Assembly (NCBI RefSeq): GCF_009734405.1
Contig: NZ_CP046453.1
Coordinates: 806,001-870,000 of the forward strand
Direction: 5' to 3'
Source: Corynebacterium comes
GTDB lineage: Bacteria > Actinomycetota > Actinomycetes > Mycobacteriales > Mycobacteriaceae
DNA: 64,000 nucleotides
Of this stretch, positions 8,091-16,398 are shown one piece after another; position 1 is the stretch's first letter, and every line of letters begins with the position of its first letter. The notes beneath the pieces were generated by a model. It did not search any database. It worked only from the letters and a program-made list of their open reading frames with translations, and had not been told where the DNA came from. Both the position numbers and the translations under genes were made by a program.

Positions 8091-8816
8091 CTACAGCCAG
8101 CGCGGCGGGGTCGGGACCTCGCCCTGCGGGCTGGTGACACCGCGGTCGCCACGGCCTGCGGCCCAGCGGGTCAGCCCCGGCAGGGAACCGTGGATCTCCA
8201 CGGTGTTCTCACCGGGGGAGACCTCGATGCGCTCATCGGAGTCGGTGTTGACCAGGACCAGGCCCTCGCCGAGACCCGCGCCACGCCACTTGCCGGCGAT
8301 CTCCGGCAGAAGGGTGGCCAGGATGACCTCGGGGATGTCGCTGAAACTGGCGTTGACACCCAGGTCGACGGCGTGCAGCCAGACCTCGCGGGTACGCATC
8401 CACAGGGACTCGGACGCGGGGACCGTACGGCCCTGGGCGGTCTTGACCTCCGCCTGCCACGCGGCGTCGCTGGCGTCGCGCCAGGCGACGTCGAGACGCA
8501 CGACGGTGTGGTCGTGCAAGTTGCGGATGGCGTCCGGGATGAGGGTGGCGCCGTAGGCGATCTCCTCGTTGCGGGCCTGCGGGGAGGAGTACATTGGGGT
8601 CTCCTCGCCGGTTTCCGCCCAGTGCATGAGATTGCACAGGGCGGCGGCGTTGTAGGCAACGTGCGCGGCCAGGTGCGCCACGGTCCAGTCCGACAGCAGA
8701 GTGTCGCGGCCGAAATCGGCGTTGTCGATGAGCGCCAGCTGGCCCGAGTAGTGGGCGGTGCCACGGCGGGTCAGGCTGAGACGCTCATCGATGGACAGAT
8801 CGTGGAAGGAGCTCAT
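8091..8816 (-). CDS. genM: Mycothiol-dependent maleylpyruvate isomerase
   Basis: The enzyme isomerises maleylpyruvate to fumarylpyruvate in the gentisate pathway using mycothiol as cofactor. It has the DinB-like four-helix N-terminal domain. The zinc ligands expected for the C. glutamicum enzyme are present at the same positions: His52 in HLAAHVAYN, and Glu144 and His148 in TREVWLHAVD. The C-terminal domain is an SCP-2-like fold ending near residue 241, normal for the family. Its ATG overlaps the genF stop codon (TAATG at 8816), so it is the last gene of a coupled genD-genF-genM operon, closed by the terminator at 8034-8069. Confidence 0.93.
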   Translation of the reverse strand: MSSFHDLSIDERLSLTRRGTAHYSGQLALIDNADFGRDTLLSDWTVAHLAAHVAYNAAALCNLMHWAETGEETPMYSSPQARNEEIAYGATLIPDAIRNLHDHTVVRLDVAWRDASDAAWQAEVKTAQGRTVPASESLWMRTREVWLHAVDLGVNASFSDIPEVILATLLPEIAGKWRGAGLGEGLVLVNTDSDERIEVSPGENTVEIHGSLPGLTRWAAGRGDRGVTSPQGEVPTPPRWL

Positions 8817-9643
8817 TACTCGAACACCGTCTTGTTCGCGACGTAACCCAGGCCGTCGATCTCGACCTTGACGACGTCGCCGTCGCCGATGTAGCGCTTC
8901 GGGTTGCGGGCGTGGCCGACGCCGCCCGGGGTACCGGTGACGATGACGTCGCCGGCGTCCAGCGGGTAGATGTGGGAGATGTACTCGACCAGCTGAGCCG
9001 GGTTGAACACCAGGTCATCGGTCGGGGTGGTCTGCATCTTCTCGTCACCCAGGTAGGTGGCCAGCTCGCCGCCGAACTCGAAGGAGTCCGGGGTGGTCAG
9101 CCACGGGCCGAAACCGGAGGTCTTCTCGAAGGACTTGCCCTGGTGCCACTGCAGGGTGCGGTACTGGTAGTCGCGCATGGTGTAGTCGTTCATGACGGCG
9201 TAGCCGGCGATGTAGTCAGCGGCGTCGGCCTCCTTGACGCGGCGTGCACGCTTGCCGATGACGACAGCCAGCTCACCCTCCCAGTCCAGCTCGCCGTTGG
9301 CGTACTCGGGAACGAGAACGTCATCGAACGGGCCGGTCAGGGCATCCGGGTACTTCACGAACAGGGTCGGGTGGGTCGGCAGGTCGCGGCCCATCTCCTT
9401 GATGTGGTTGGCGTAGTTCAGGCCGACACACACGATCTTCCTCGGAGCCGGCACTACGGCCTCGAGGTCGGTCTGCTCGAAGGTGACCTCGTCGCCGGTG
9501 GCCTTCTCAGCCACCTCGCGCCAGTTGTCCTCCTGCAGCAGATCGCCGACGTTGGCGAAGCCGTTGATCTTCACGGCGGTGGTGTCGGACTCGACGCGGG
9601 CAGCGAAGGTTCCCTGGGTGGAGCGGATGGTTGCGAGACGCAT
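8816..9643 (-). CDS. genF: Fumarylpyruvate hydrolase (FAH family)
   Basis: This 275-residue protein is a fumarylacetoacetate hydrolase-fold enzyme that splits fumarylpyruvate into fumarate and pyruvate, the last step of the gentisate route. Visible family motifs are [26 protein letters not shown], the metal-binding region [25 protein letters not shown], and the C-terminal [14 protein letters not shown]. It begins six bases after the genD stop and overlaps genM by one codon boundary. Specificity is inferred from the operon; the fold alone would allow other acylpyruvates. Confidence 0.92.
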   Translation of the reverse strand: MRLATIRSTQGTFAARVESDTTAVKINGFANVGDLLQEDNWREVAEKATGDEVTFEQTDLEAVVPAPRKIVCVGLNYANHIKEMGRDLPTHPTLFVKYPDALTGPFDDVLVPEYANGELDWEGELAVVIGKRARRVKEADAADYIAGYAVMNDYTMRDYQYRTLQWHQGKSFEKTSGFGPWLTTPDSFEFGGELATYLGDEKMQTTPTDDLVFNPAQLVEYISHIYPLDAGDVIVTGTPGGVGHARNPKRYIGDGDVVKVEIDGLGYVANKTVFE

Positions 9644-9649
9644 GTTTTT

Positions 9650-10771
9650 CTAGATTCCTTCCGGAGTGTATGTACGGGCGAGGTTCAGCTTCTCAAAGAT
9701 CGGGTGATCAGAGAAACCGAAGAGATCGACACCGTCGGTGCCGGCCTCGATGGACCACAGTTTCCAGGACGGGACGTTCACGACATCGCCGTGGTTCATC
9801 TCGAAGGTCTCGTCGCCCACCTTGATGGTGGCGGAGCCCTCGAAGACCTGGAACACGCGGTTGCCGACCTCCTTGACCGGGGTGGTGGAGGCACCCGGAC
9901 GCAGACGGTGGAACTCAGCGCGGATGGTCGACATGACGTCGCCACCGGTGGTCGGGTTGGTGTAGCGGATGGCGGCGTGGCCCGGGCCGACGACGCCCGG
10001 GAAACCGGCGTCCTCGAGTGCGAGCTGGTCGTTCAGCGCAGCGTCGGTGTGCTCCCAGGCGTAACGGCCGATGGTGGAGGAGCTGGTGGCGCCCGGGAAG
10101 GCGACCGGCCGCAGGCCCGGATGGGCCCACAGGCGCTCAGAGCGGGAGTAGTCCGGGGTGGACTCGTCGGTGAGCGTCTCGGAACCGTACTCGAAGAAGC
10201 CGGTGTCCATCTGGTAGGCGAACGGGATGTCCAGGCCGTCCAGCCAGGCCATCGGCTCGGTGGCGATGTTGTGGTGGCCGTGGAAGTTCCAGCCCGGGGT
10301 GAGCAGGAAGTCGCCGCGCTTCATGGGGACGGCGTCGCCGTTGACGACGGTCCAGACACCCTCGCCCTCGATGACGAAGCGGAAGGCATTCTGGGAGTGG
10401 CGGTGCTCGGGCGCGTTCTCGCCCGGTGCCAGGTACTGGATCGCCGCCCACAGGGTGGGGGCGATGTAGGTGGGGCCACCCAGTCCCGGGTTCGCCAGGC
10501 CGATGGCGCGACGCTCGCCGCCACGACCGACGGGGACAAGCTCACCAGAACGACGTGCGAGCTTGATCAGCTCAGACCAGTCCCAGCGATGGGCGACGGC
10601 CCGCGGGTCCGGCTCGTTCGGCATGAGGCCGCCGATCTGGTTCCAGAGCGGCTTCATGTGGAGATCGTCCATCTTGCCGTACATGTCGTTGAGCTCGGCC
10701 TGCTCTTCGGGCGTCGGCTCGGGAGCCACAAATTCAACGTGCTTGTTCGAGTAGTCGGTGCTCTCGCTCAT
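9650..10771 (-). CDS. genD: Gentisate 1,2-dioxygenase
   Basis: The enzyme opens the ring of gentisate (2,5-dihydroxybenzoate) between C1 and C2 to give maleylpyruvate. The 373-residue protein has two cupin domains. The N-terminal one contains the iron-binding PEHRHSQNAFRFVIEG segment and the FLLTPGWNFHGHHN strand; the C-terminal one contains VFEGSATIKVGDETF and the HGDVVNVPSW strand. ATG at 10771 is preceded by AGGAGG; longer frames run into the promoter. It heads the genDFM operon, and a TTCC-N7-GGAA operator lies about 100 bases upstream. Confidence 0.95.
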   Translation of the reverse strand: MSESTDYSNKHVEFVAPEPTPEEQAELNDMYGKMDDLHMKPLWNQIGGLMPNEPDPRAVAHRWDWSELIKLARRSGELVPVGRGGERRAIGLANPGLGGPTYIAPTLWAAIQYLAPGENAPEHRHSQNAFRFVIEGEGVWTVVNGDAVPMKRGDFLLTPGWNFHGHHNIATEPMAWLDGLDIPFAYQMDTGFFEYGSETLTDESTPDYSRSERLWAHPGLRPVAFPGATSSSTIGRYAWEHTDAALNDQLALEDAGFPGVVGPGHAAIRYTNPTTGGDVMSTIRAEFHRLRPGASTTPVKEVGNRVFQVFEGSATIKVGDETFEMNHGDVVNVPSWKLWSIEAGTDGVDLFGFSDHPIFEKLNLARTYTPEGI

Positions 10772-10872
10772 GCTTAAACCTCCTGCATTGTGAGGTGCGC
10801 GCAGCCATCCGGCAGGGCGCAGTGGTGGTTGTGACCTCAAACATATGCTCCAGGAAAGTGTGACTCAAAGAC

Positions 10873-10889
10873 TTTCCGTCCAGCGGAAA
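10873..10889. promoter_or_regulatory. Candidate GenR operator upstream of genDFM
   Basis: TTTCC-GTCCAGC-GGAAA is a perfect inverted repeat with a 7-base centre. It matches the half-sites and spacing I recall for the C. glutamicum IclR-type regulator GenR (ATTCC-N7-GGAAT). It lies between the genR stop and the genD start, on the promoter side of genD. The second copy of the same TTCC-N7-GGAA pattern is at 11706-11722. Confidence 0.65.
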
Positions 10890-10911
10890 AGCTGTACGGG
10901 GGTAGTTTTTC

Positions 10912-11697
10912 CTACCCCTTGACACTCGGCGGCGCGATCCGGGCGCTTTCCAGACGGGTGTTCAGGTCCCTCGAATGCCTGAGCAGAACCTCAGCGCAGC
11001 GGCGGTGGACCGCCCGGAATCTTGCCGTCGGTGTGGCCACCGTGATGGCACCCAGTGTGTCGCCGAGATCGTTGCGCAGGCACACTCCGACGGCCGACAC
11101 GTCGTGCTCGTAGAGGCCGTTGTTCATGGAGAAGCCGCGACTGCGGGTGCGGTGCAGTTGCCTGCGGAGGCTCTCGAATTCGGCGTCGGGAAGCGAGGGG
11201 TAGAGCGCCCGGAGTTCCGCGGCGGAGCGTTCGGCCAGCATCGCCAGGCCACCTGCGTTCTGTTCGGCGGGCATGACCTGGCCTCGGCGGAAGCCGACGC
11301 GCACGGGATGGGCACCTTCCACGGAGTGGAGGAAATGCACCTTGTTGCCCACCAGGACGAGCAGGTGGGTGGTCTCTCCGGTCTCCGTGGCGATTGCCGT
11401 CATGTGCGAGGCGCAGGCGCCGATGAGCTCGCTTCCGACGCCGGGCTGGAGGCTCGACGAGGACAGTGCCGGACCGGGCAGGTAAGCGCGGGATTCGCTG
11501 CGGGTGGCGAAACCCCGGTACACCAGCATCGCCATGGCACGGTGAACCGTCGAGGGGCTGACGCCGAGTTCTGTGGCGGCGCCGGAGATGTTCAGATTGC
11601 CCTGGTCCCTGAGCATGAGGATCAGGGTGAGGGAGAGGTCGACGGACTGGAGGAACTCCCGCGGGGGTGAGCCGTGGGTGGGCGTACGGGTGGCCAT
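10912..11697 (-). CDS. genR: IclR-family regulator of the gentisate genes
   Basis: The 261-residue regulator has an N-terminal winged helix (residues about 15-75, including SGAATELGVSPSTVHRAMAML) and an IclR effector domain (about 90-255). In C. glutamicum the gene in this position, GenR, represses genDFM and genKH and responds to 3-hydroxybenzoate or gentisate. Here it lies between genD and the divergent genKH, with a TTCC-N7-GGAA palindrome on each side, which supports the same wiring. The ATG is immediately downstream (in its own sense) of one operator, suggesting autoregulation. Confidence 0.9.
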   Translation of the reverse strand: MATRTPTHGSPPREFLQSVDLSLTLILMLRDQGNLNISGAATELGVSPSTVHRAMAMLVYRGFATRSESRAYLPGPALSSSSLQPGVGSELIGACASHMTAIATETGETTHLLVLVGNKVHFLHSVEGAHPVRVGFRRGQVMPAEQNAGGLAMLAERSAAELRALYPSLPDAEFESLRRQLHRTRSRGFSMNNGLYEHDVSAVGVCLRNDLGDTLGAITVATPTARFRAVHRRCAEVLLRHSRDLNTRLESARIAPPSVKG

Positions 11698-11705
11698 GGT
11701 AATAC

Positions 11706-11722
11706 CTTCCGCTATGTGGAAT
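11706..11722. promoter_or_regulatory. Candidate GenR operator between genR and genK
   Basis: CTTCC-GCTATGT-GGAAT repeats the TTCC-N7-GGAA pattern seen upstream of genD. It is nine bases before the genR start and on the upstream side of genK, so it could control both. Confidence 0.6.
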
Positions 11723-11761
11723 AACTTTGATTGTAACCCCCATCACCCTGATTATGGGCAT

Positions 11762-13114
11762 ATGGCTCCAATCTCCAGTTCCCCGCAGGGCGGGGGCGCC
11801 ACCGTTGGAACGGTAGGTGACAACAAACAATCCGGAATGGGTGACAACCGCGGTCTGACGATCCTCGGCATCAGCGGCCGACGTCTCGCGGCTGTCCTGA
11901 TCGGCTGGTTCTTCGTCATTTTCGACGGCTACGACCTCATCGTCTACGGCACGGTCCAGACCTCCCTGATGGAGGAATGGAATCTCAACTCGGCCCAGGC
12001 CGGCACCATCGGCTCCACCGCCTTCCTCGGAATGGTCATTGGCGCCGTATGGGTCGGTCGGCTCTCCGACAGTCGAGGCCGCAAGTTCGCGGTCATCGGC
12101 TCGGTGATCATCCTGTCCATCTTCACGCTGCTCTGTGCTTTCGCCATCAATCCCTGGATGTTCGGCGCGTTCCGTCTCCTGGCCGGCATCGGCCTGGGCG
12201 GCCTCGTTCCGTCCGTCAACGCCATGACCTCCGACCTCGTCCCGCGCCGCACCATGTCCGCATGGGCCACCGTCATGATGTCGGGCGTTCCGCTCGGCGG
12301 CTCCATCGCCGCCGTCCTGGCGCAGTTCGTCGTCCCGTCCCACGATGAGTGGGGCTGGCGGTTCATGTTCCTCTTCGCGCTGATCCCGCTGGTGGTCGGC
12401 CTCCCGATCGCCATGAAGGTCATCCCCTCCGACCAGGCCATCCGTGATGACCACGCCGCCCGCGAGGGGGCCGATGAGCCGGCGGGTTTCAAGGAGCTGC
12501 TCACCGGCAAGTACATGGTCATCTCCATCTGGTTCGCCATCGCCACCTTCGTCACGCTGCTGGCGTGGTACGGCCTGGGGACCTGGTTGCCGCGTCTCAT
12601 GCAGACCGCCGGCTACGATTTCGGTGCTGCGCTGAACTTCACCCTGGCGCTCAACCTCGGAGCCATCCTCGGCTCCGTGGTCACGGCCTGGGCAGGCGAC
12701 CGTTTCGGTCCGCTGAAGTCCGGTGCGGTTGCCGCAGGCGTCGCGGGCGTCGCCCTGCTCACCCTGCTCACTGAACCGTCGATCGCCGCGGTCTACATCA
12801 TCCTGGTGCTCGCCGGTGTGGGTACCCACGGCACGCAGATCCTCATCATCGCCGCCGTGGCGAACTTCTACCCGCACAACCTGCGCGGCACCGCCCTCGG
12901 CTGGGCGCTGGGCGTCGGTCGTATCGGTGCGGTCGTCTCGCCGCAGCTGGCAGGCCTGCTGCTCAACTGGAACCTGGGCGTCGGTTCGAACTACCTCCTG
13001 TTCGGTATCTCCGCACTGCTGTCCTCGCTGTCCCTGGTCGTCCTGTTCTTCATCCACCGTCGGATGCCGAACCCGAACACCACGGTCATCACCTCATCCT
13101 CCGCCCCCCGCTAG
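11762..13114 (+). CDS. genK: MFS aromatic acid:H+ symporter (AAHS), gentisate/3-hydroxybenzoate uptake
   Basis: This 12-segment major facilitator of the aromatic acid:H+ symporter group brings 3-hydroxybenzoate or gentisate into the cell. The group marker is visible in the first helix and loop, FVIFDGYDLIVYGTV, followed by the MFS loop GRLSDSRGRKFAVIGS. Helix eleven ends in GVGRIGAVVSPQLAG. Two starts compete: ATG at 11762 (450 residues) and ATG at 11837 (425 residues). The later one leaves a longer promoter region that includes an ACCGTT-GG-AACGGT palindrome at 11801-11814, and it may be the real start. It forms an operon with genH 39 bases downstream. Confidence 0.88.
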   Translation: MAPISSSPQGGGATVGTVGDNKQSGMGDNRGLTILGISGRRLAAVLIGWFFVIFDGYDLIVYGTVQTSLMEEWNLNSAQAGTIGSTAFLGMVIGAVWVGRLSDSRGRKFAVIGSVIILSIFTLLCAFAINPWMFGAFRLLAGIGLGGLVPSVNAMTSDLVPRRTMSAWATVMMSGVPLGGSIAAVLAQFVVPSHDEWGWRFMFLFALIPLVVGLPIAMKVIPSDQAIRDDHAAREGADEPAGFKELLTGKYMVISIWFAIATFVTLLAWYGLGTWLPRLMQTAGYDFGAALNFTLALNLGAILGSVVTAWAGDRFGPLKSGAVAAGVAGVALLTLLTEPSIAAVYIILVLAGVGTHGTQILIIAAVANFYPHNLRGTALGWALGVGRIGAVVSPQLAGLLLNWNLGVGSNYLLFGISALLSSLSLVVLFFIHRRMPNPNTTVITSSSAPR

Positions 13115-13153
13115 TTCCTTCCCCACATCTCCACTGAAAGGAAGTTCCGCACA

Positions 13154-14533
13154 ATGTCCTCAACTATCCTGACTCCCTCTGACGAGCTCAAGGGCCAGAA
13201 GTTCATCATCACCGGAGGAGGCATCGGCGGTGCCTCCGGGGCGCTCGCACTCGCCCTGCGGGGTGCCGACGTCACTCTCTACGAGCGTGCCCCTGAGTTC
13301 AAGGAGGTCGGTGCCGGCCTGCAGATTGGTCCGCACGGCGTCAAGATGCTTGAGAAGTGGGGCCTGAAGGAGCGCGTCATCGAGGCAGGCTACCTGCCCG
13401 AGCGCATGCAGTTCCGTGACGCCGTCACCGCCGAACCGATCCTCACCATGGACTTCGGCGAGGACTTCCAGGCGCACTACGGCGGCCAGTACCTGGTCAT
13501 CCACCGTTCCGACCTGCTGGCGATCCTCGTCGAAGCAGCCCAGGAAGCCGGCGCCACCCTGCACAACGGGGTCCAGGTCACGGGTGCCGACACCCACGAG
13601 GACGGCGTCACCGTCCATATCGAGCACCTCGCCGAGGGCACCACGGAGGACGTCGAGGGGGACATCCTGGTCGCTTTCGACGGCACCCACTCGGTGTTCC
13701 GCAAGGAGATCGTCCAGGACGAGCCGGTCCCGTCCGCCTACGTCGCCTACCGCGGCACCTCCACCCTGCCGGATGACCCGGACATGAAGGATCTGAAGGA
13801 CGTCGTCGGCTACATCGGCCCGCGCTGCCACTTCATCCAGTACCCGCTCCGCGGTGGCGAGCTGCTCAACCAGGTTGCAGTCTTCCAGTCCCCGCGCTAC
13901 CTCAAGGCGCTGACCGAGGGCACCGAGGTTCCCGAGGACTGGGGCAACAACGAGGAGTTCAAGAACGCCTTCGACCACACCAACGAGTTCGTCCAGGGCC
14001 GCCTGGGCTCCATGTGGCTGAACACCTGGTGGCAGATGGCCGACCGCGAGCCGCTGGACAACTGGGTCGTCTCCGACCGCATCATCGTCATGGGCGACGC
14101 CGCGCACCCGCCGCTGCAGTACCTGGCCTCCGGTGCCGTCATGGCCATGGAGGACGCCGAGTGCCTCGCGCTCTACGCCTCCCAGGCCGCCGCAAAGGGC
14201 GAGCTCAACTGGGGAGAGGTCCTCGCAGACGTCTCCGCTGAGCGCGCACCCCGTTGCTCCCGCATCCAGACCACCGGTCGTTTCTGGGGCGAACTGTGGC
14301 ACGTCGACGGCCTCTCCCGTCTCATCCGCAACGAAACCTTCCGCCAGGCTGAGCGTTCCGGCTGGTACCCCTACGTCGACTGGCTGTGGGACTACGACGC
14401 CGACCGCCGCGAGTACCTCAAGGACCCATCCAAGGGCGAGCTCCCGGAGGCTCTCAAGGAGTGGGAGTACAACATCCACAAGGTCATCACACAGCGAGAG
14501 GAAGGCCGCTCCGCTGAAGAGCTGACCATCTAG
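13154..14533 (+). CDS. genH: 3-hydroxybenzoate 6-monooxygenase
   Basis: This FAD-dependent hydroxylase converts 3-hydroxybenzoate to gentisate, feeding genD. The 459-residue flavoprotein has the dinucleotide-binding GxGxxG motif in [20 protein letters not shown], quoted in part as [12 protein letters not shown]. It also has the [21 protein letters not shown] region and the second FAD motif [20 protein letters not shown] (key residues GDAAHP). GAAAGGAAG lies just before the ATG. It follows genK in one transcription unit that ends in a strong terminator at 14545-14576. The regiospecificity (6-hydroxylation) is inferred from the cluster. Confidence 0.92.
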   Translation: MSSTILTPSDELKGQKFIITGGGIGGASGALALALRGADVTLYERAPEFKEVGAGLQIGPHGVKMLEKWGLKERVIEAGYLPERMQFRDAVTAEPILTMDFGEDFQAHYGGQYLVIHRSDLLAILVEAAQEAGATLHNGVQVTGADTHEDGVTVHIEHLAEGTTEDVEGDILVAFDGTHSVFRKEIVQDEPVPSAYVAYRGTSTLPDDPDMKDLKDVVGYIGPRCHFIQYPLRGGELLNQVAVFQSPRYLKALTEGTEVPEDWGNNEEFKNAFDHTNEFVQGRLGSMWLNTWWQMADREPLDNWVVSDRIIVMGDAAHPPLQYLASGAVMAMEDAECLALYASQAAAKGELNWGEVLADVSAERAPRCSRIQTTGRFWGELWHVDGLSRLIRNETFRQAERSGWYPYVDWLWDYDADRREYLKDPSKGELPEALKEWEYNIHKVITQREEGRSAEELTI

Positions 14534-14544
14534 TCCGCTTATCG

Positions 14545-14576
14545 ACGCCCCGTTCACCACCGTGAACGGGGCGTTT
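14545..14576 (+). terminator. Terminator after genKH
   Basis: ACGCCCCGTTCAC (14545-14557) pairs perfectly with GTGAACGGGGCGT (14562-14574), followed by TTT. It ends the genKH transcript and faces the convergent pth. Confidence 0.88.
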
Positions 14577-14593
14577 CCCGTCGGTCGGCCTAT

Positions 14594-15139
14594 CTAGAAG
14601 ATCTTCTCGAGTTCGTCGGCGGCCTCGGAGCAGATGAAGGGAAGCTCCTCGGACTCCTGACGGGAGAAAGGCTTTAGGACGAAACTGGCGGGGTCCATCC
14701 GGCCGGGTGGGCGACCGATGCCGAGCGAGAGACGCTGGTAGTCCCTGGTCCCGAGGGACCTGGTCACGGACTTCAGGCCGTTGTGCCCGTGGTCGCCGCC
14801 GCCGGTGCGGAGTCGGACCTGACCGAAGTCGAGCTCGAGTTCGTCGTGGGCCACGATGATGTCCGCGGGGGCCACCTTGAAGAACGTCGCCAGGGCCTTG
14901 ACCGGGCCACCGGAGACGTTCATGTAGCTGCGGGGCTTCGCCAGCACCAGTCGACGCCCGCGGTGGCGGACCTCCGCGATCTCGGTGTTGGTTCGTTTAT
15001 GGACCGCGAAGGTGGCGGGCACGGGGGTGATGCGGGAGGCGAGCTCGTCGATAAGCATGACGCCGATGTTGTGGCGGGTGTCTGCGTACTTCGAGCCCGG
15101 GTTGCCCAGTCCGACGATGAGAAGAGGGGATTCGGTCAC
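14594..15139 (-). CDS. pth: Peptidyl-tRNA hydrolase, paralogue 2
   Basis: A second intact bacterial-type peptidyl-tRNA hydrolase of 181 residues. It carries VGLGNPGSKYADTRHNIG with the catalytic histidine, KPRSYMNVSGGPVKAL, AHDELELDFGQVRLR with the catalytic aspartate, and GGGDHGHNGLKSVT. GTG at 15139 is chosen because it starts four residues before the conserved LLIVGLGNPG and follows GGGAG; the open frame continues upstream into the terminator region. It lies downstream of rplY, the usual actinobacterial neighbour of pth, so this copy is probably the ancestral housekeeping gene and the one at 4353 the paralogue. Confidence 0.93.
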   Translation of the reverse strand: MTESPLLIVGLGNPGSKYADTRHNIGVMLIDELASRITPVPATFAVHKRTNTEIAEVRHRGRRLVLAKPRSYMNVSGGPVKALATFFKVAPADIIVAHDELELDFGQVRLRTGGGDHGHNGLKSVTRSLGTRDYQRLSLGIGRPPGRMDPASFVLKPFSRQESEELPFICSEAADELEKIF

Positions 15140-15167
15140 GCCCCAAGTCTCCCACAGAAAAGGGGAA

Positions 15168-15195
15168 ACGCCCCCGACCACGAGGTCAGGGGCGT
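15168..15195 (-). terminator. Hairpin between rplY and pth
   Basis: ACGCCCCCGACC (15168-15179) pairs with GGTCAGGGGCGT (15184-15195) apart from one C-A mismatch, with loop ACGA. Read on the minus strand it is followed by TTTCCCC. It may reduce readthrough from rplY into pth. Confidence 0.65.
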
Positions 15196-15221
15196 TGCGC
15201 ACCAGAAGGGGGAGTGGTCTG

Positions 15222-15821
15222 CTACTCGCCCTCGGCCGGTGCCTCTGCGCCTTCGGTCTCCTCCGGGACGTCGGAGTCCTCTTCGAAGGTGACGTTGAAG
15301 ACGAGCAGCTCGGCGTCGTCCACCAGGGTGACGCCGGCAGGCAGGGCGATGTCGCCGGCATGGATGACGGTACCGGCCTCGAGGCCCTCGACGGACACGG
15401 TGATCTCTTCCGGAATCTCGAGGACGTCGGCCTCGACGCGCAGGGCGTCAAGCTCCTGGTTGAGCATGGCGCCGGGGTAGACGTCACCCTCGTGGAGGAC
15501 GGGGACCTCGACCTCAACGCGCTCGCCACGGGTGATGGCGAGCATGTCGACGTGGTCGATGTCGAGGCTCAGGATGTTCTGGTCGATGTGCTTGACCATG
15601 GTGAGGTGCTTCTCGCCGTCGACGTCCAGCTCGATGACGGCGTTGACGCCCTGGTTACGCACCACAGCGGTGAACTTGATGCGGTCCACGGAGAAGTGGA
15701 CGTTCTCGGTGCCGCCGGAGTAGATGACGCCCGGGATGCGGCCGGCGACGCGCAGACGGCGGGCGAAGCCCTTGCCGAACTCATCGCGGGGGGTGGCGCT
15801 AAGGGTGGGGTACTGAGCCAT
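15222..15821 (-). CDS. rplY: 50S ribosomal protein L25 (CTC type)
   Basis: L25 binds 5S rRNA in the central protuberance of the 50S subunit. This is the long CTC form of 199 residues. The N-terminal L25 domain includes RDEFGKGFARRLRVAGRIPGVIYS, of which the RRLRVAGRIPGVIY stretch is diagnostic. The C-terminal TL5/CTC beta domain includes GERVEVEVPVLHEGD and is followed by an acidic tail rich in Glu and Ala. The ATG is preceded by AGGAGATA. Its location next to pth is conserved in actinobacteria. Confidence 0.96.
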   Translation of the reverse strand: MAQYPTLSATPRDEFGKGFARRLRVAGRIPGVIYSGGTENVHFSVDRIKFTAVVRNQGVNAVIELDVDGEKHLTMVKHIDQNILSLDIDHVDMLAITRGERVEVEVPVLHEGDVYPGAMLNQELDALRVEADVLEIPEEITVSVEGLEAGTVIHAGDIALPAGVTLVDDAELLVFNVTFEEDSDVPEETEGAEAPAEGE

Positions 15822-15992
15822 GTGGCTGTATCTCCTGTTGTGTTTCCGGCCGCCGCCTGAAATGACAACAGGCCCGCGACCGACTCTGGTCTGAGGGAAA
15901 ATGTCCTCGTCGAGTCATCGCAGGCCAAAATAAACCTGATGATCGCGTCGATAACGGCCCAAGTATGAGCCCTCGCCGAGACGGGGCCAACC

Positions 15993-16376
15993 CTACCACT
16001 CCTTTTCCGTGGGCTCCAAAACAGGTGCAGGGAAAATGGAGCTCAGGCAGGATTTCACGCCCTCGATACGTGTCTCGAAGAGCTCGATCGTCATCACCTG
16101 AGAATTGTCCCAGTAGAAATGGTCCTCGCCCGACAGGGTGATGGACAGCAGCAGCCCGTCGGATTCCCACCGGACGTCGCTCGCGCTGAAACCGTGGCGG
16201 GGATCGTCCGGCTGGATCCACACCGTGCCCGGCGGGTCCTCCGGCCCCCGCGAGAGCAGCAGCGACCGCGGCGGGGTATTCCCGGAGAAACTGAAGGTGA
16301 AGACCATGGTGAACACATCCGGCTGGCCGGTCTCGGTGTCCAGGTAGATGTCCAACGGCGAGTAGATGCGGGGCAT
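15993..16376 (-). CDS. Hypothetical cytoplasmic protein
   Basis: The product from the ATG at 16376 is 127 residues (MPRIYSPLDIYLDTETG...). It has no signal peptide or membrane helix and has a predominance of short beta segments with conserved-looking aromatic and acidic residues near the end (GEDHFYWDN). I do not recognise the family. A longer frame upstream starts inside the next gene. It follows the AlkD-like gene on the same strand with a 22-base gap, so the two are likely co-transcribed. Confidence 0.55.
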   Translation of the reverse strand: MPRIYSPLDIYLDTETGQPDVFTMVFTFSFSGNTPPRSLLLSRGPEDPPGTVWIQPDDPRHGFSASDVRWESDGLLLSITLSGEDHFYWDNSQVMTIELFETRIEGVKSCLSSIFPAPVLEPTEKEW

Positions 16377-16398
16377 GACAGGTGCAACACGGAGCAGA

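Noticed and set aside
8912..10777. Long plus-strand open frame opposite genF and genD
   Set aside because: It is antisense to two genes with complete family motifs and shows no domain of its own.
10899..10918. Terminator at the end of genR (GGGGTAG/CTACCCC)
   Set aside because: The stem overlaps the stop codon and the T run is in the loop rather than after the stem, so terminator function is doubtful.
10991..13057. Long minus-strand open frame opposite genK and overlapping genR
   Set aside because: It is an antisense shadow with a low-complexity Gln/Asp/Gly product and overlaps two well-supported genes.
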